Of a DNA stretch of 64,000 nucleotides, positions 1-9,150 are shown piece after piece. The DNA comes from Flexilinea flocculi. GTDB lineage: Bacteria > Chloroflexota > Anaerolineae > Anaerolineales > Anaerolineaceae. Within the stretch, counting starts at the first letter, position 1, and the number at the start of each line of letters is the position of its first letter. A program made the position numbers and the translations under genes. The notes beneath the pieces are model-generated. The model was not told where the DNA came from. It saw only the letters and a program-made list of their open reading frames with translations, and searched no databases. The stretch spans positions 2,036,974 through 2,100,973 of the forward strand of contig NZ_DF968181.1 of NCBI RefSeq assembly GCF_001192795.1. The letters are read 5' to 3'.

Positions 1-2
1 CA

Positions 3-338
3 ATTTCAGGCCTCGGTGGTCTCTATTATGTGATGGATTATATGAAAGGCACCTGGGACAGCGATGGCTCAATCGAAGGGCTGGGTTGGCTTGCGGTGGC
101 GCTGGTCATTTTCGCCTCCTGGAAAGCACCTCGCGCGATCTGGGGATCTTACCTGTTTGGAATGCTCTCATGGGCTTATTTCTATATCCCGGAACTGACA
201 CGCAGTTCACAGGAAATATTCAAAATGCTTCCCTATATCGTGACTGTTCTAGTTCTGATTGTCGTGGCTTATCAGCATAAACCGGACAATCAACCGCCCA
301 ATGCGCTTGGGCTTCCCTATTTCCGGGAAGATCGCTAA
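3..338 (+). CDS. Nucleoside/simple-sugar ABC transporter permease, C-terminal part
   Basis: Only the last ~112 codons are inside the window; the frame is open from base 3, so the Met at 30 is probably internal. It resembles the C-terminus of BmpC/NupQ-type permeases, inner-membrane subunits of ABC importers for nucleosides. A Gly-rich ISGLGGLYYV stretch is followed by hydrophobic segments and the family-like tail (LPYIVTVLVLIVVAY, then NQPPNALGLPYFREDR). Adenine deaminase follows, which fits purine uptake and salvage. A rho-independent terminator lies just after the stop, so deaminase is probably transcribed separately or by readthrough. The substrate is inferred from the family and the neighbour. 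Confidence 0.8.
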   Translation: MSGLGGLYYVMDYMKGTWDSDGSIEGLGWLAVALVIFASWKAPRAIWGSYLFGMLSWAYFYIPELTRSSQEIFKMLPYIVTVLVLIVVAYQHKPDNQPPNALGLPYFREDR

Positions 339-343
339 TGGCA

Positions 344-380
344 GGCATGGATTGTATATAAAACGATCCATGCCTTTTTT
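344..380 (+). terminator. Rho-independent terminator after the permease
   Basis: GGCATGGAT (344-352) pairs with ATCCATGCC (366-374) and is followed by six T. It ends the permease transcript. Confidence 0.85.
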
Positions 381-442
381 CATAAAAATTTCGGACAAAA
401 TATCTGGTCGGATAAAACAATAACAGGCAGGAGGAATAACAC

Positions 443-2281
443 ATGACAATTTATAATCACAAACCGAAAAAGCTTGCCGATGTTACCCGTGACCTTGCGG
501 CTGTCGCCATGGGCAGTTTACCAGCGGATCTGATCATTCGCAACGGTAATTTAGTCAATGTCAATATCGGTTGCATTCAAAAAAATATCGATGTTGCTGT
601 CAAACACGGTTTTATTGTCTATGTCGGTCAAGAATCAGAAGGAAAAATTAAAACAGACGATCATACGAAAATTGTAGATGCAAACGGGCGTTATCTGGTG
701 CCTGGTTTCATTGACAGCCATGTCCACATAGAGAGCTCAATGACGGATCCCCGTCATTTTATTAAGGGAATTCTTCCGAGGGGAACTACTACAATCTGTC
801 CTGACAACCATGAAATTACAAACGTTCTTGGATTAAAAGCTGTCGAGTTATTTCATCAGGCTGCTCAGGGATTGCCCATCAAGTTTTTACTGGCAATGCC
901 GGTTTGTGTTCCGGCTGTTGCAGGATTTGAGAATGCCGGAGCAGAAATTAACGCTGCGGATGTGTCCAAAGCTTACCAAAACGGCTGGGCACAGCTCCAG
1001 GGAGAGCAGATGAATTTTGTCGGGGTGATTCATGGCGATGAACACGTTCACTCCATCATTAAAGCATCCCATGATGCCGGTATGATCCTTACTGGTCATT
1101 ATTCCAGCCTGGAACTTGATCAGGGATTAAATGCATTTGCAGCAACAGGAATTAATTGCTGCCATGAAGTTACCACGGCAGACTCAGTCCTCCGTCGGGC
1201 TGAACTCGGTTTTTACAGTCAGTTACGCTACGGATCAGCATGGCTGGATCTGCCGAACACCATCAAAGCGTATACAAACAATCCAGGAATTGATTCCCGA
1301 TTTTTAACCATCTGCACCGACGATGTAAACGCATCGACGATTGTAGAAGAAGGGCAAATGGATCGAGCCATCCGTACTGCAATTCGAAATGGTGTACCGC
1401 CAATAACAGCGATTCAAATGGCAACGCTTAATCCTGCCCAGCTTCTGGAAAAAGCCCGCTGGATTGGTTCTATCGCACCAGGACGTGCAGCCGACATCCT
1501 GATTGTCAGTAATTTGACAGAACTCGTCATCGATGAGGTTTATAGTGACGGTGTGTTAGTTGCAAAGAATGGAATCCTTTCCGTTGATTTTGAACCGTAT
1601 TCTTATCCGGAAATTGCTACTAAAACGATGTATTTAGATCCTTTATCCCCTGAAGATTTTAAAATTCCTGCTGGTACCGAGAATCCCGTTAAAATCAGAG
1701 CAATTGAAATCATCCCGGGTATGGTTCATACTATCGAGAAAATGAAACGGATGCGCCCGGTCAACGGGAATTTAATTGCAGACAGCTCACGAGACCTGGC
1801 AAAGGCGTTCGTTTTCTATCGACACCAGCCGAAAGAAACGCTGAAAGGGTCTCGCGGATATGGTTTTGTCGCTGGAACGAAATTTAATTCGAATTGTGCT
1901 TATGCTTCCACAGTTTCACATGACTGCCATAATCTGTTAGTTGTCGGAACCAGCGATGAAGCCATGGCACTGGCAGCCAATGAAGTGATCCAGGCTGGCG
2001 GGGGAATAGCGGTGGTTGTAAACGGAATTCTGGATGCAATCATCGAATTGCCGTTTGCAGGATTGATGTCTTTGGAACCTATGGAGGTCGTCGCTAAAAA
2101 GATCAATGCTGTCGAACTGGCATTAAAAAAAGCCGGTTGCCCTTATCCCTCAATTGAAATGACACTTAGTCTCCTGGGGCTGATTGTGATTGAAGAGCTC
2201 CATTTAAGTAATCAGGGGCTTGTGGAACTTAAATCCAATGCTCCCCTTAAATTTGTCGATTTGATCATTCCGGAAGAATAA
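443..2281 (+). CDS. ade: Adenine deaminase
   Basis: Hydrolyses adenine to hypoxanthine and ammonia in cytosolic purine salvage. The 612-aa length fits the bacterial Ade family. The metal-binding motif of the amidohydrolase barrel is visible as GFIDSHVHIESSM near residues 88-100 (His93, His95). Further family signatures are GTTTICPDNHEI, HGDEHVHSI, TGHYSSLE, ICTDDVNAS and the C-terminal DCHNLLVVG region. The ATG is preceded by AGGAGG (429-434) with 8 nt spacing. Its position after a nucleoside-type permease suggests uptake followed by deamination. No purine riboswitch was recognised in the 60-nt leader. Confidence 0.95.
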   Translation: MTIYNHKPKKLADVTRDLAAVAMGSLPADLIIRNGNLVNVNIGCIQKNIDVAVKHGFIVYVGQESEGKIKTDDHTKIVDANGRYLVPGFIDSHVHIESSMTDPRHFIKGILPRGTTTICPDNHEITNVLGLKAVELFHQAAQGLPIKFLLAMPVCVPAVAGFENAGAEINAADVSKAYQNGWAQLQGEQMNFVGVIHGDEHVHSIIKASHDAGMILTGHYSSLELDQGLNAFAATGINCCHEVTTADSVLRRAELGFYSQLRYGSAWLDLPNTIKAYTNNPGIDSRFLTICTDDVNASTIVEEGQMDRAIRTAIRNGVPPITAIQMATLNPAQLLEKARWIGSIAPGRAADILIVSNLTELVIDEVYSDGVLVAKNGILSVDFEPYSYPEIATKTMYLDPLSPEDFKIPAGTENPVKIRAIEIIPGMVHTIEKMKRMRPVNGNLIADSSRDLAKAFVFYRHQPKETLKGSRGYGFVAGTKFNSNCAYASTVSHDCHNLLVVGTSDEAMALAANEVIQAGGGIAVVVNGILDAIIELPFAGLMSLEPMEVVAKKINAVELALKKAGCPYPSIEMTLSLLGLIVIEELHLSNQGLVELKSNAPLKFVDLIIPEE

Positions 2282-2305
2282 TTCTTACTCAATATAAATC
2301 AGAAT

Positions 2306-2329
2306 CACCCGCATAGCGGGTGGTTTCAT
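2306..2329 (+). terminator. Rho-independent terminator after ade
   Basis: CACCCGC-ATA-GCGGGTG at 2306-2322 is followed by GTTTCATTTT. The 7-bp GC-rich stem has a modest T-rich tail. Confidence 0.75.
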
Positions 2330-2359
2330 TTTCCAATAAGGAGGGTAGGGAGCTTAGAG

Positions 2360-2460
2360 TCGTTGACAACCCCGTACTTCTTCGGGCTTTTGCACTCCTC
2401 GCAATGACATTGTGACATAGTAGCTTAGCAGGTGCAAAACAATCCGCTGCGACATGAGAA
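2360..2460. repeat. Decayed copy of the CATTGCGAG / GAAGCAATC repeat family
   Basis: Contains CTTCTTCGGGC and CTCCTCGCAATGACA plus a second GACAT/AATCCGCTGCGACA part. Together these resemble the inverted-repeat element seen more clearly at 12307, 23036 and 39573. It lies between the convergent ade and ydcF-like genes. Confidence 0.55.
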
Positions 2461-2485
2461 AAGTGAGGATGGTTAAACGGTACTG

Positions 2486-3289
2486 TTAATCCATCCAGCC
2501 CCGTAACCGATATACTGCAATACCGATATATTCCTTTAACGCTGTTTCCAAAGAACTCATGTTGGAAGATTGTGGAACAATGTTCATAAACAAACGAGAC
2601 CAGGAAAATGAAGTCAATATATCCCATTCATCATCGGAAAAGTTGTAATCAGTCGGAGCAGGAATCACTTCAAGCCCTTGCGCTTCGAACAACCCGACAG
2701 CACGCCGCATATGCGTAGCTGAAGTAACCAGAATGATTTTTCCAACGCCCATTTTTCTTAAGATTTCCGCATCGTAAACTGCTTCTTCTTGTGTATTGAC
2801 AGAAGTATTTTGGATGATAATCCTATCCTTTGGAACCCCTAATTTCTCCGCTATCTCAGCCAATTCAGAAGCCGGAGAACTTTCTGTTTGATGAATCCAA
2901 TTGATATAACTGCCGCCAGTTAATAAATATTTGCCGAATCCTTTTTGATACAGATCCGATGCATATAGAATCCGATCACCCGCTCCGGAAATCTCAGTGA
3001 TCTGTCGCGGGTAGCTTTTTGTTTCCGTTCCCCCGCCTAAAACAACAATCACATCTGCTGTCTCCTCCCCGGTATATGGAGGATAGGATTTTTCCAGACT
3101 TCTGATTAAGAAAGCTGAAGGCAATGGATTACCGCTGATCCATAATACAACCAGAGCAGTTATCAGCAATATTTTCAGCAATTTTCTGTGGCGGATCAAC
3201 AGAATGGCAGCGAACAGCATAAAAAAGATCAATCCTGCCGGATAGACCAATTGCGGCAGGAATTTTGAAAGGTACACAAAAAGATCCAT
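2486..3289 (-). CDS. YdcF/ElyC-family (DUF218) envelope protein
   Basis: About 267 aa. Two N-terminal hydrophobic segments (roughly residues 5-60) precede a DUF218 domain. Visible domain landmarks are ADVIVVLGGGTE, YLLTGGS, QNTSVNTQEEA and ILVTSATHMRRA. Members of this family (SanA, ElyC, YdcF) are linked to cell-envelope integrity, but the reaction is not established. I place the start at MDLF (3289). The longer MVPD start at 3301 would overlap the stop of the upstream LRR gene by 11 bp, while the shorter one gives a tight non-overlapping junction. It is probably co-transcribed with the LRR protein gene. Confidence 0.85.
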   Translation of the reverse strand: MDLFVYLSKFLPQLVYPAGLIFFMLFAAILLIRHRKLLKILLITALVVLWISGNPLPSAFLIRSLEKSYPPYTGEETADVIVVLGGGTETKSYPRQITEISGAGDRILYASDLYQKGFGKYLLTGGSYINWIHQTESSPASELAEIAEKLGVPKDRIIIQNTSVNTQEEAVYDAEILRKMGVGKIILVTSATHMRRAVGLFEAQGLEVIPAPTDYNFSDDEWDILTSFSWSRLFMNIVPQSSNMSSLETALKEYIGIAVYRLRGWMD

Positions 3290-3290
3290 A

Positions 3291-6200
3291 TCAGGAACCA
3301 CCTTGGAACAATTTTATCAGCGGCCAAAATATGAATCGCAGTAGTCTTGAGAAAAATGAACCAATCGATGGCTTTTCAACCGGCTTTTCAGTTGGCACAG
3401 GTGTTGGAGTCAAACTGCCAGCTACCTGGAAACCGATCGGATCACTTTGATAAATTTTTCCAGAATAATCCTTTGCCTGTAGTTGTATATAGAACATACC
3501 ATTTTTGAGTAAGGAATCCGGAATCTTCACGATGTCATAGTTACAATTCGAGGCATTACACAGTTTTGTGGCAGGAGTCCACTCCATCGCAAATCCTGGA
3601 TACAGACTGCGGGAAGCCGTCAGAAAATTAATCATGTACTCCTTCATTCCTGTAAATTTCCATGTCATGGGAATCTTTTCTGATGTCATTTTTTCCGTCA
3701 CATAGTTGAATGCAAATTTTGAAGCCGGATTCACTGTCGGTGTTGGAGTCTTTATCAATGGCGGCACATATGCTGTCGCTATCGGATAAGTCACATTTCC
3801 GCTTGACGTTGGATAATACCAAATCGGAGGATTATATGGTACAGGAGTCGCAGTTCGATATGGCCAGTAATATGGAGTCGGTTTTTTCCAGGGGACCTGT
3901 GTTGCAGTAATCCAGCGAATTGGCGTAGGTGATCCGATGACAGGCTGCGTAGGCTGCGGTGTAGAAGTCATGACGATAATGATGATGGCGATAGTCGGTT
4001 GTGGCGTATTGGTAGGGACCAGTGTCGGAACCGATGTGGGCGGAACAGCAGTGTTTGTCGGTGCCGCTGTTGGAGGAACAGGCGTATTGGTCGGAATTGC
4101 TGTCGGCGCGATCGGAGTATTGGTAAAGACAGGAATCGCTGTATTCGAAGGAATTGCAGTTGGCGGTACAGATGTACTCGTAGGAACTCCTGTTGGCGGT
4201 ACGGATGTATTCGTAGGAACATCGGTTGGAGGGATAGCGGTATCCGTTATAACCGGAACTGGTGTTTCAGTAAAAACTTCCGTTGGCTGTAAAATTACAA
4301 CGCCGGAAAGATTACTTTGAGGCAAACTGGCAAACCTTTGCGCCAAATTCATGTCGCTGATTGTTAAAGGATTCTCCGTATTGTTATTACTCAGATTAAT
4401 GGCGGACAATTGAGATAAATCGCCAAGTGAAGACGGAATTTCTCCTTCCAATAAATTTCCTGAAAGATCGAGATTCTGCAAATTCGAAAATACAGAAAAC
4501 GAAGCCGGTATTCCACCACGCAATGGTATTCCACTATCCGCTCTCCTTCGATCCGGATATTGAACAGCCGACTGACAAATTTGGAGATTCGGACGATTGT
4601 CAAGATCCGATTGTTTTTCAGCAGTCAGCTGGTTATTCGCAATGACTAATGTCTGCAATGAAAGGCGACCGGATAAAGCAGGATCGATCTCAGGTAATGA
4701 TCCGGAAAGGATATTGTTGGATAGATTTAAAATGGTCAAATTTGCCATCGAGAGTATTCCAGATGGAATTATTCCGCGTAGACCCATGTTGGAAAGCGAG
4801 AGAACTCTCAATGCAGATAAGTTGGCAATCTCATCCGGAATAAAACAAAAATAATCAACAGAGTCAAATTTCAATTCGGTCACCCGATGATTTTCGCACG
4901 TGATCCCTTTCCATTCACAGGAAGATTCTGTCATGAACCATCCTGAATCTGTTTTTCCAAAAGGAGTCATTTTATTGAAAATTGCATATAAGACTGCCAG
5001 GTCTTCGTCAACAACTTTATTCGCTGCCGCTGCATCCGCAGTCTGCTGATAGGCAATCGCTGCTGCTGCATCCGCTGTCTGCTGATAGGCAATCGCTGCC
5101 GCTGCATCCGCGGTCTGCTGATAGGCGATGGCTGCCGCTGCATCCGCGGTCTGCTGATAAGCAATCGCTGCTGCTGCATCCGCTGTCTGCTGATATGCAA
5201 TCGCTGCCGCTGCATCCGCGGTCTGCTGATAAGCGATGGCTGCCGCTGCATCCGCTGTCTGCTGATAGGCGATGGCTGCCGCTGCATCCGCGGTCTGCTG
5301 ATAGGCAATCGCTACTGCTGCATCCGCGGTCTGCTGATAGGCAATCGCTACTGCTGCATCCGCTGTCTGCTGATAGGCGATGGCTGCCGCTGCATCCGCT
5401 GTCTGCTGATAGGCAATCGCTGAAGATTCTGTTTGTGCATAATCTGGCGTTTCGATAGCTTGAGGCATCGATACTCCGGAAAGATTATTTTCAGGTAGTG
5501 AAGAAAAACGTTGAGCCAAAGTCGGATTGCTGATTACGAGCGGATTTTGAGTACTGTTATCACTCAAATCGATGGACTGGATACTGTACAAGTATTCCAG
5601 TTCACCGGGGATTTCACCCTGCAAGTTGTTCCCGGAAAGGTCCAATTTTTGCAGATTTTGAAGATTACCCAATGATCCCGGAATGGATCCGTCCAAACCA
5701 GGTTCTGTATCAATACCTTCCGGATAAGTCACAACACTGGAACAAATCGAAAGATTGGGGCGACTATTCAAGTTCTGCTGTTTGGCATCTGTCCAGCGGT
5801 TGTCTTCAAGAATCAAGATCTGCAAAGGTGTCGGAAAATTAGCTTGTGGGATATTGCCTGTCAAAAGGTTACCGGATATCTCAATAGAACGCAGATTGGG
5901 CATGCTTAATAATCCAGAGGGAAGGATACCCCGCAGTCCCAGATTTCTCAGACGCAACTCCTGCAAGTTTGTCAGATTGGTAATTTCAGGTGGAATGAAA
6001 CAGAAAAAATCTGTTGAATCAAAATCAAGCCGGATGACAGATCCGTTTCCGTCACAGGCGATGCCGTTCCAGGTGCAAGGCTGATCATTTGCCTGAAACC
6101 ACCCCGATTGATTAATCCCTTCCGGAGTCATCTGGTTGTAAATCAGTTGCAATGTATTCAGATCATTTTCATTCATCCCTACATAAGCAGGCGTTCCGTC

Positions 6201-6308
6201 CTGATAAAATGCAGAAACGGGAATATACATGCTGAAAAGAAGCACGATCAGTAAGAATATGAGATAATTCCTTCTTTTTAAATGAATCATAGAACGCATG
6301 ATAGCCAT
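3291..6308 (-). CDS. Secreted/anchored leucine-rich-repeat surface protein with internal tandem repeats
   Basis: 1005 aa. It begins with a hydrophobic signal sequence (YLIFLLIVLLFSMYIPVSA). Two LRR modules of plant-like type follow (PSGLLSMPNLRSIEISGN and similar), each opened by a cap with CTWNGIACDG or CEWKGITCEN. Between them lie 11 copies of a 12-residue AIAYQQTADAAA unit. A Thr/Pro-rich stalk (NTPVPPTAAPTNTAVPP type) follows, then a beta-type C-terminal domain and a short hydrophobic tail (RLLRFIFWPLIKLF). The architecture suggests a cell-surface adhesion or binding protein; no enzymatic motif is seen. Met4 (6299) has a better-spaced AAGGA than the first Met, so translation may start there. 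Confidence 0.85.
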   Translation of the reverse strand: MAIMRSMIHLKRRNYLIFLLIVLLFSMYIPVSAFYQDGTPAYVGMNENDLNTLQLIYNQMTPEGINQSGWFQANDQPCTWNGIACDGNGSVIRLDFDSTDFFCFIPPEITNLTNLQELRLRNLGLRGILPSGLLSMPNLRSIEISGNLLTGNIPQANFPTPLQILILEDNRWTDAKQQNLNSRPNLSICSSVVTYPEGIDTEPGLDGSIPGSLGNLQNLQKLDLSGNNLQGEIPGELEYLYSIQSIDLSDNSTQNPLVISNPTLAQRFSSLPENNLSGVSMPQAIETPDYAQTESSAIAYQQTADAAAAIAYQQTADAAVAIAYQQTADAAVAIAYQQTADAAAAIAYQQTADAAAAIAYQQTADAAAAIAYQQTADAAAAIAYQQTADAAAAIAYQQTADAAAAIAYQQTADAAAAIAYQQTADAAAANKVVDEDLAVLYAIFNKMTPFGKTDSGWFMTESSCEWKGITCENHRVTELKFDSVDYFCFIPDEIANLSALRVLSLSNMGLRGIIPSGILSMANLTILNLSNNILSGSLPEIDPALSGRLSLQTLVIANNQLTAEKQSDLDNRPNLQICQSAVQYPDRRRADSGIPLRGGIPASFSVFSNLQNLDLSGNLLEGEIPSSLGDLSQLSAINLSNNNTENPLTISDMNLAQRFASLPQSNLSGVVILQPTEVFTETPVPVITDTAIPPTDVPTNTSVPPTGVPTSTSVPPTAIPSNTAIPVFTNTPIAPTAIPTNTPVPPTAAPTNTAVPPTSVPTLVPTNTPQPTIAIIIIVMTSTPQPTQPVIGSPTPIRWITATQVPWKKPTPYYWPYRTATPVPYNPPIWYYPTSSGNVTYPIATAYVPPLIKTPTPTVNPASKFAFNYVTEKMTSEKIPMTWKFTGMKEYMINFLTASRSLYPGFAMEWTPATKLCNASNCNYDIVKIPDSLLKNGMFYIQLQAKDYSGKIYQSDPIGFQVAGSLTPTPVPTEKPVEKPSIGSFFSRLLRFIFWPLIKLFQGGS
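5030..5425 (-). repeat. 11 x 36-bp in-frame tandem repeat
   Basis: The phrase GTCTGCTGAT recurs every 36 bp from 5041 to 5401 (11 times). Each unit encodes the 12-mer AIAYQQTADAAA/V. Variation is mostly at the third codon positions and the terminal Ala/Val. The repeat separates the two LRR modules of the surface protein. Confidence 0.95.
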
Positions 6309-6894
6309 CCTTTAGGAAAAAAGATTAAAGAATTCAACAAAAACTCAAAACATCAAACGGCATTTCGAAAAGAAATAAAAAACAAAAACTATTTCATGCT
6401 TCGAAATACTGATAATTCAATTCTACCCAAGTACACGCCAATAAAATCATCCATTTTCAATTCTTTGATAATATGACAAGCAATTCTAAATTTCGATTGA
6501 CCTTTCGAAATAAAAATAACCTTTTTCATTTTTCGAAGTATGATATTTTCCCTCGGTAATATTAAAAATACGATTACATGTTATACGATTCTCAGAAGAA
6601 TTTGTTCCATCGAATGAGTTTTTTATACAATTCTAAATATCGATAAACATCGAATAAAGAGGTAGTAATTCGAAATATTAAAAAGACTTTTAAGGGAAGA
6701 AGGATTACTTCAAACAACAGATGAAAATATTACACAACCAATAATGAAAATGAAATTCCAATTTTCATAGAAATTGCTGTCTGAAATTTGTGTGGAGAGA
6801 GAGATCGCGGTATACTGAAATGGGTAAAAAAAAAGACATCCGAAGTTGAAAATTATATCCAGCCTCATCAAAGAAAATCCGTAGAAAAAAGTAG
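6309..6894. other. AT-rich intergenic region with degenerate hairpin-element termini
   Basis: No convincing gene. Several fragments resemble the ends of the MITE family described elsewhere: AATTCTAAATTTCGATTGAC near 6483, CAATTCTAAATATCGATA near 6629 and GTAATTCGAAATATT near 6665. No complete palindromic core was found. The region separates the divergent LRR gene and the recombination-nuclease operon and should contain both promoters, but I could not assign them. Confidence 0.5.
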
Positions 6895-9150
6895 ATGATC
6901 CAACTCACGACCTTTCAAGAAGAATTTGCCAATCTCCCGCTGAATCAAAAAATCTATGCAGAAGGAAAATTTGGCTGTGGAAAGACGACAGCAGCCATCG
7001 CAAGGCTAAACCGCATCCTTGAAAATGTTGCTCTGGGTTCTGAAATACTGACGTTCATTCCGAATCGGACGCTTGCAAAGCCATATCAGGAGGCATTCTC
7101 ATCTCGGGGAGTTAAGCCGCAGATTCAAACCTACAATGGTTTCATTCAACGCAGTCTTCAGATTTTTTGGCCGATTATCTCAGAAAAAGCCGGTTTTGCT
7201 TTTCCGGAAAAACCACCTTGTTTTTTAACAATCGAAACTGCGCAAATTTTAATGGCACGTTTGATAGAATCCAAACTTGAACAAGGTTATTTCAGCGCAC
7301 TGAGAGTTCCATCCAGCCGAATTTATAATCAAATTATGATCAGTATGCATAAAGCTGCAGCGGCAGAATTTCCATTTCAAGACTATGCTGAGCGAATGAA
7401 AAAAAGCTGGACAGGAGAAAAAAGTCTGCTCCAGATTTTTGATCAGACGCAGGAATGCGGTGAGATTTTCAAAAAAATCTGTTATCAGAACAATCTGTTG
7501 GACTATTCAATCCAGGTCGAGGTCTTTCAACAATACTTGCTGCCGTTAAAAAGATACCAAAAATGGCTTGAATCTTCCTATCATCATTTTATCTATGACA
7601 ACGTTGAAGAGGATATTCCCGCAGCACATCACTTTGCCCGCGTTCTCTTAAAAAACTGCCAGTCGGCGCTCATCATCGCTGACCATTTAGGCGGATTTCG
7701 TTCTTTTTTAGGAGGTGATCCTTCATCTGCAGCCGAACTGAAAACGCTGTGCGACCGTCAAATCGTGTTCGAAAAAACACTGATTTGTTCGGATTCCATT
7801 CAATCCATGGCGATGTGTGTTGAAAATCCATTTATCGCGCAAAAAGACCTTCCTGGAGATCCCAAAACTGCGTATACTTTCCATCCTTACCATCAGTATC
7901 CTGCTATGATAAAACAAGCCGCTGCCGATGTCGCGGACTTAATTCATCGGCAAAATGTCCTGCCCTCAGATATTGTGATTATCGCACCACTGGTTTCCGA
8001 TGTCCTTTATACCTCCATGGAACGCGAATTGCGAATTCAGAACATTCCCTGTTTCATTTATCGCCCCTCAAGACCGCTGATCGGAGAAAACGCCTCTAAA
8101 AGCATTTTGACTGTGATCGCCTTGATCCATCCTGAATGGGGAATCCATCCTCGTCTTCTGGATATCGTTCAAATGCTGCAGACGATCATTCCGAATTTGG
8201 ATCCGATTCGTGGACATGTACTGGTTGCCAGAGCATTCAAAGAAATATTCAATGACGTTCAAGAAGCAGTCGATTATGAAATAAAAGCTTTTTCGGAAAT
8301 TCCATCCGATTCACGCAAGCGGATTCCGACCTCAATCGGTCTTCTGTTCGACACTTTTCGGCAATGGATCCTATCCAATAAAGGAATTGAAGAAACACCG
8401 GACATTTCGCTATCTCGCTTTTTTCATACTGTTCTGACAAAAAATGGTTTTGCAGCCGGGAATGAAGGCGCGGAAGAATTGAACCTTGGAATAAAAAAAG
8501 TTATTGAATCTCTGAAAAAATTCAGAGTAATTCTGGAACATGTGGATCAGGATTTGCTCAGCTGGAAAGACTACTTCCGCCTTGTCAATGAAGGGATGAT
8601 TGCAGCACAATATTATGAAGACTGGTTTCTTCAGCCTGAGAACTCTGTGCTGATTTCGCTGGCATCCGCATATGCGGTAATGAATCGTCCGGTCTCCTAT
8701 CAAATCTGGCTCAATGCAGGCAGTCCGCGCTGGTGGGAACGTATCTACGGACAGCTTACCAACGATATCGTCCTTTCAAGATCCTGGCAGGATGGCGACC
8801 AATGGGATATTCAAAAAGAATATGAAGCCAACAATGACAGTATGATTCGCCAAATTCTCGCGTTACTTTCGCGCTGTAGAAAACAGGTTCGCGTCTATGC
8901 AAGTGAGTTATCCGAATCCGGACAGGATCAAAAATCTCGTCTGTTGTATCTATTCGCAGACCTCTCATACCGCTTTGGAAAAAATAAAGACTTCATGGAA
9001 GGAATTGCTAATAAACTCACACAAGAAATATCTTCTGACGCATTCTATCCCGGAATCGATGACAAGGATATGAATATCGCGGGAAAAAATGAAGAGGAAA
9101 TATTGGGCGATGAGTCCAATCAATTCCTTTTAGAAGAGGACGGAAGATGA
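6895..9150 (+). CDS. AddB-like/UvrD-superfamily helicase-like protein (first gene of split AddAB-like operon)
   Basis: 751 aa. The N-terminus carries a Walker A (EGKFGCGKTTAAIARL, about residues 23-38), and FIYDNVEED sits where a Walker B would be. The remaining SF1 motifs are weak: near residue 570-590 VLISLASAYAVM and YQIWLNAG occupy the place of the QAKGLE-type motif. This pattern of an intact P-loop with decayed helicase motifs is seen in AddB/RecC-like subunits. It lacks the C-terminal nuclease of AddB (about 1150 aa); that domain is encoded two genes downstream. Its stop overlaps the next start (ATGA), which indicates translational coupling. The role in double-strand-break processing is inferred from the operon. 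Confidence 0.65.
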   Translation: MIQLTTFQEEFANLPLNQKIYAEGKFGCGKTTAAIARLNRILENVALGSEILTFIPNRTLAKPYQEAFSSRGVKPQIQTYNGFIQRSLQIFWPIISEKAGFAFPEKPPCFLTIETAQILMARLIESKLEQGYFSALRVPSSRIYNQIMISMHKAAAAEFPFQDYAERMKKSWTGEKSLLQIFDQTQECGEIFKKICYQNNLLDYSIQVEVFQQYLLPLKRYQKWLESSYHHFIYDNVEEDIPAAHHFARVLLKNCQSALIIADHLGGFRSFLGGDPSSAAELKTLCDRQIVFEKTLICSDSIQSMAMCVENPFIAQKDLPGDPKTAYTFHPYHQYPAMIKQAAADVADLIHRQNVLPSDIVIIAPLVSDVLYTSMERELRIQNIPCFIYRPSRPLIGENASKSILTVIALIHPEWGIHPRLLDIVQMLQTIIPNLDPIRGHVLVARAFKEIFNDVQEAVDYEIKAFSEIPSDSRKRIPTSIGLLFDTFRQWILSNKGIEETPDISLSRFFHTVLTKNGFAAGNEGAEELNLGIKKVIESLKKFRVILEHVDQDLLSWKDYFRLVNEGMIAAQYYEDWFLQPENSVLISLASAYAVMNRPVSYQIWLNAGSPRWWERIYGQLTNDIVLSRSWQDGDQWDIQKEYEANNDSMIRQILALLSRCRKQVRVYASELSESGQDQKSRLLYLFADLSYRFGKNKDFMEGIANKLTQEISSDAFYPGIDDKDMNIAGKNEEEILGDESNQFLLEEDGR

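Noticed and set aside
381-442. Purine riboswitch upstream of adenine deaminase
   Set aside because: The leader is too short and lacks the conserved three-way junction loops.
5030-5425. CRISPR-like array
   Set aside because: No spacers: the 36-bp units are directly tandem and encode protein.
4982-5458. Arg/Leu/Ser/His-rich frames opposite the 36-bp repeat
   Set aside because: Shadow of the in-frame repeat of the LRR protein.
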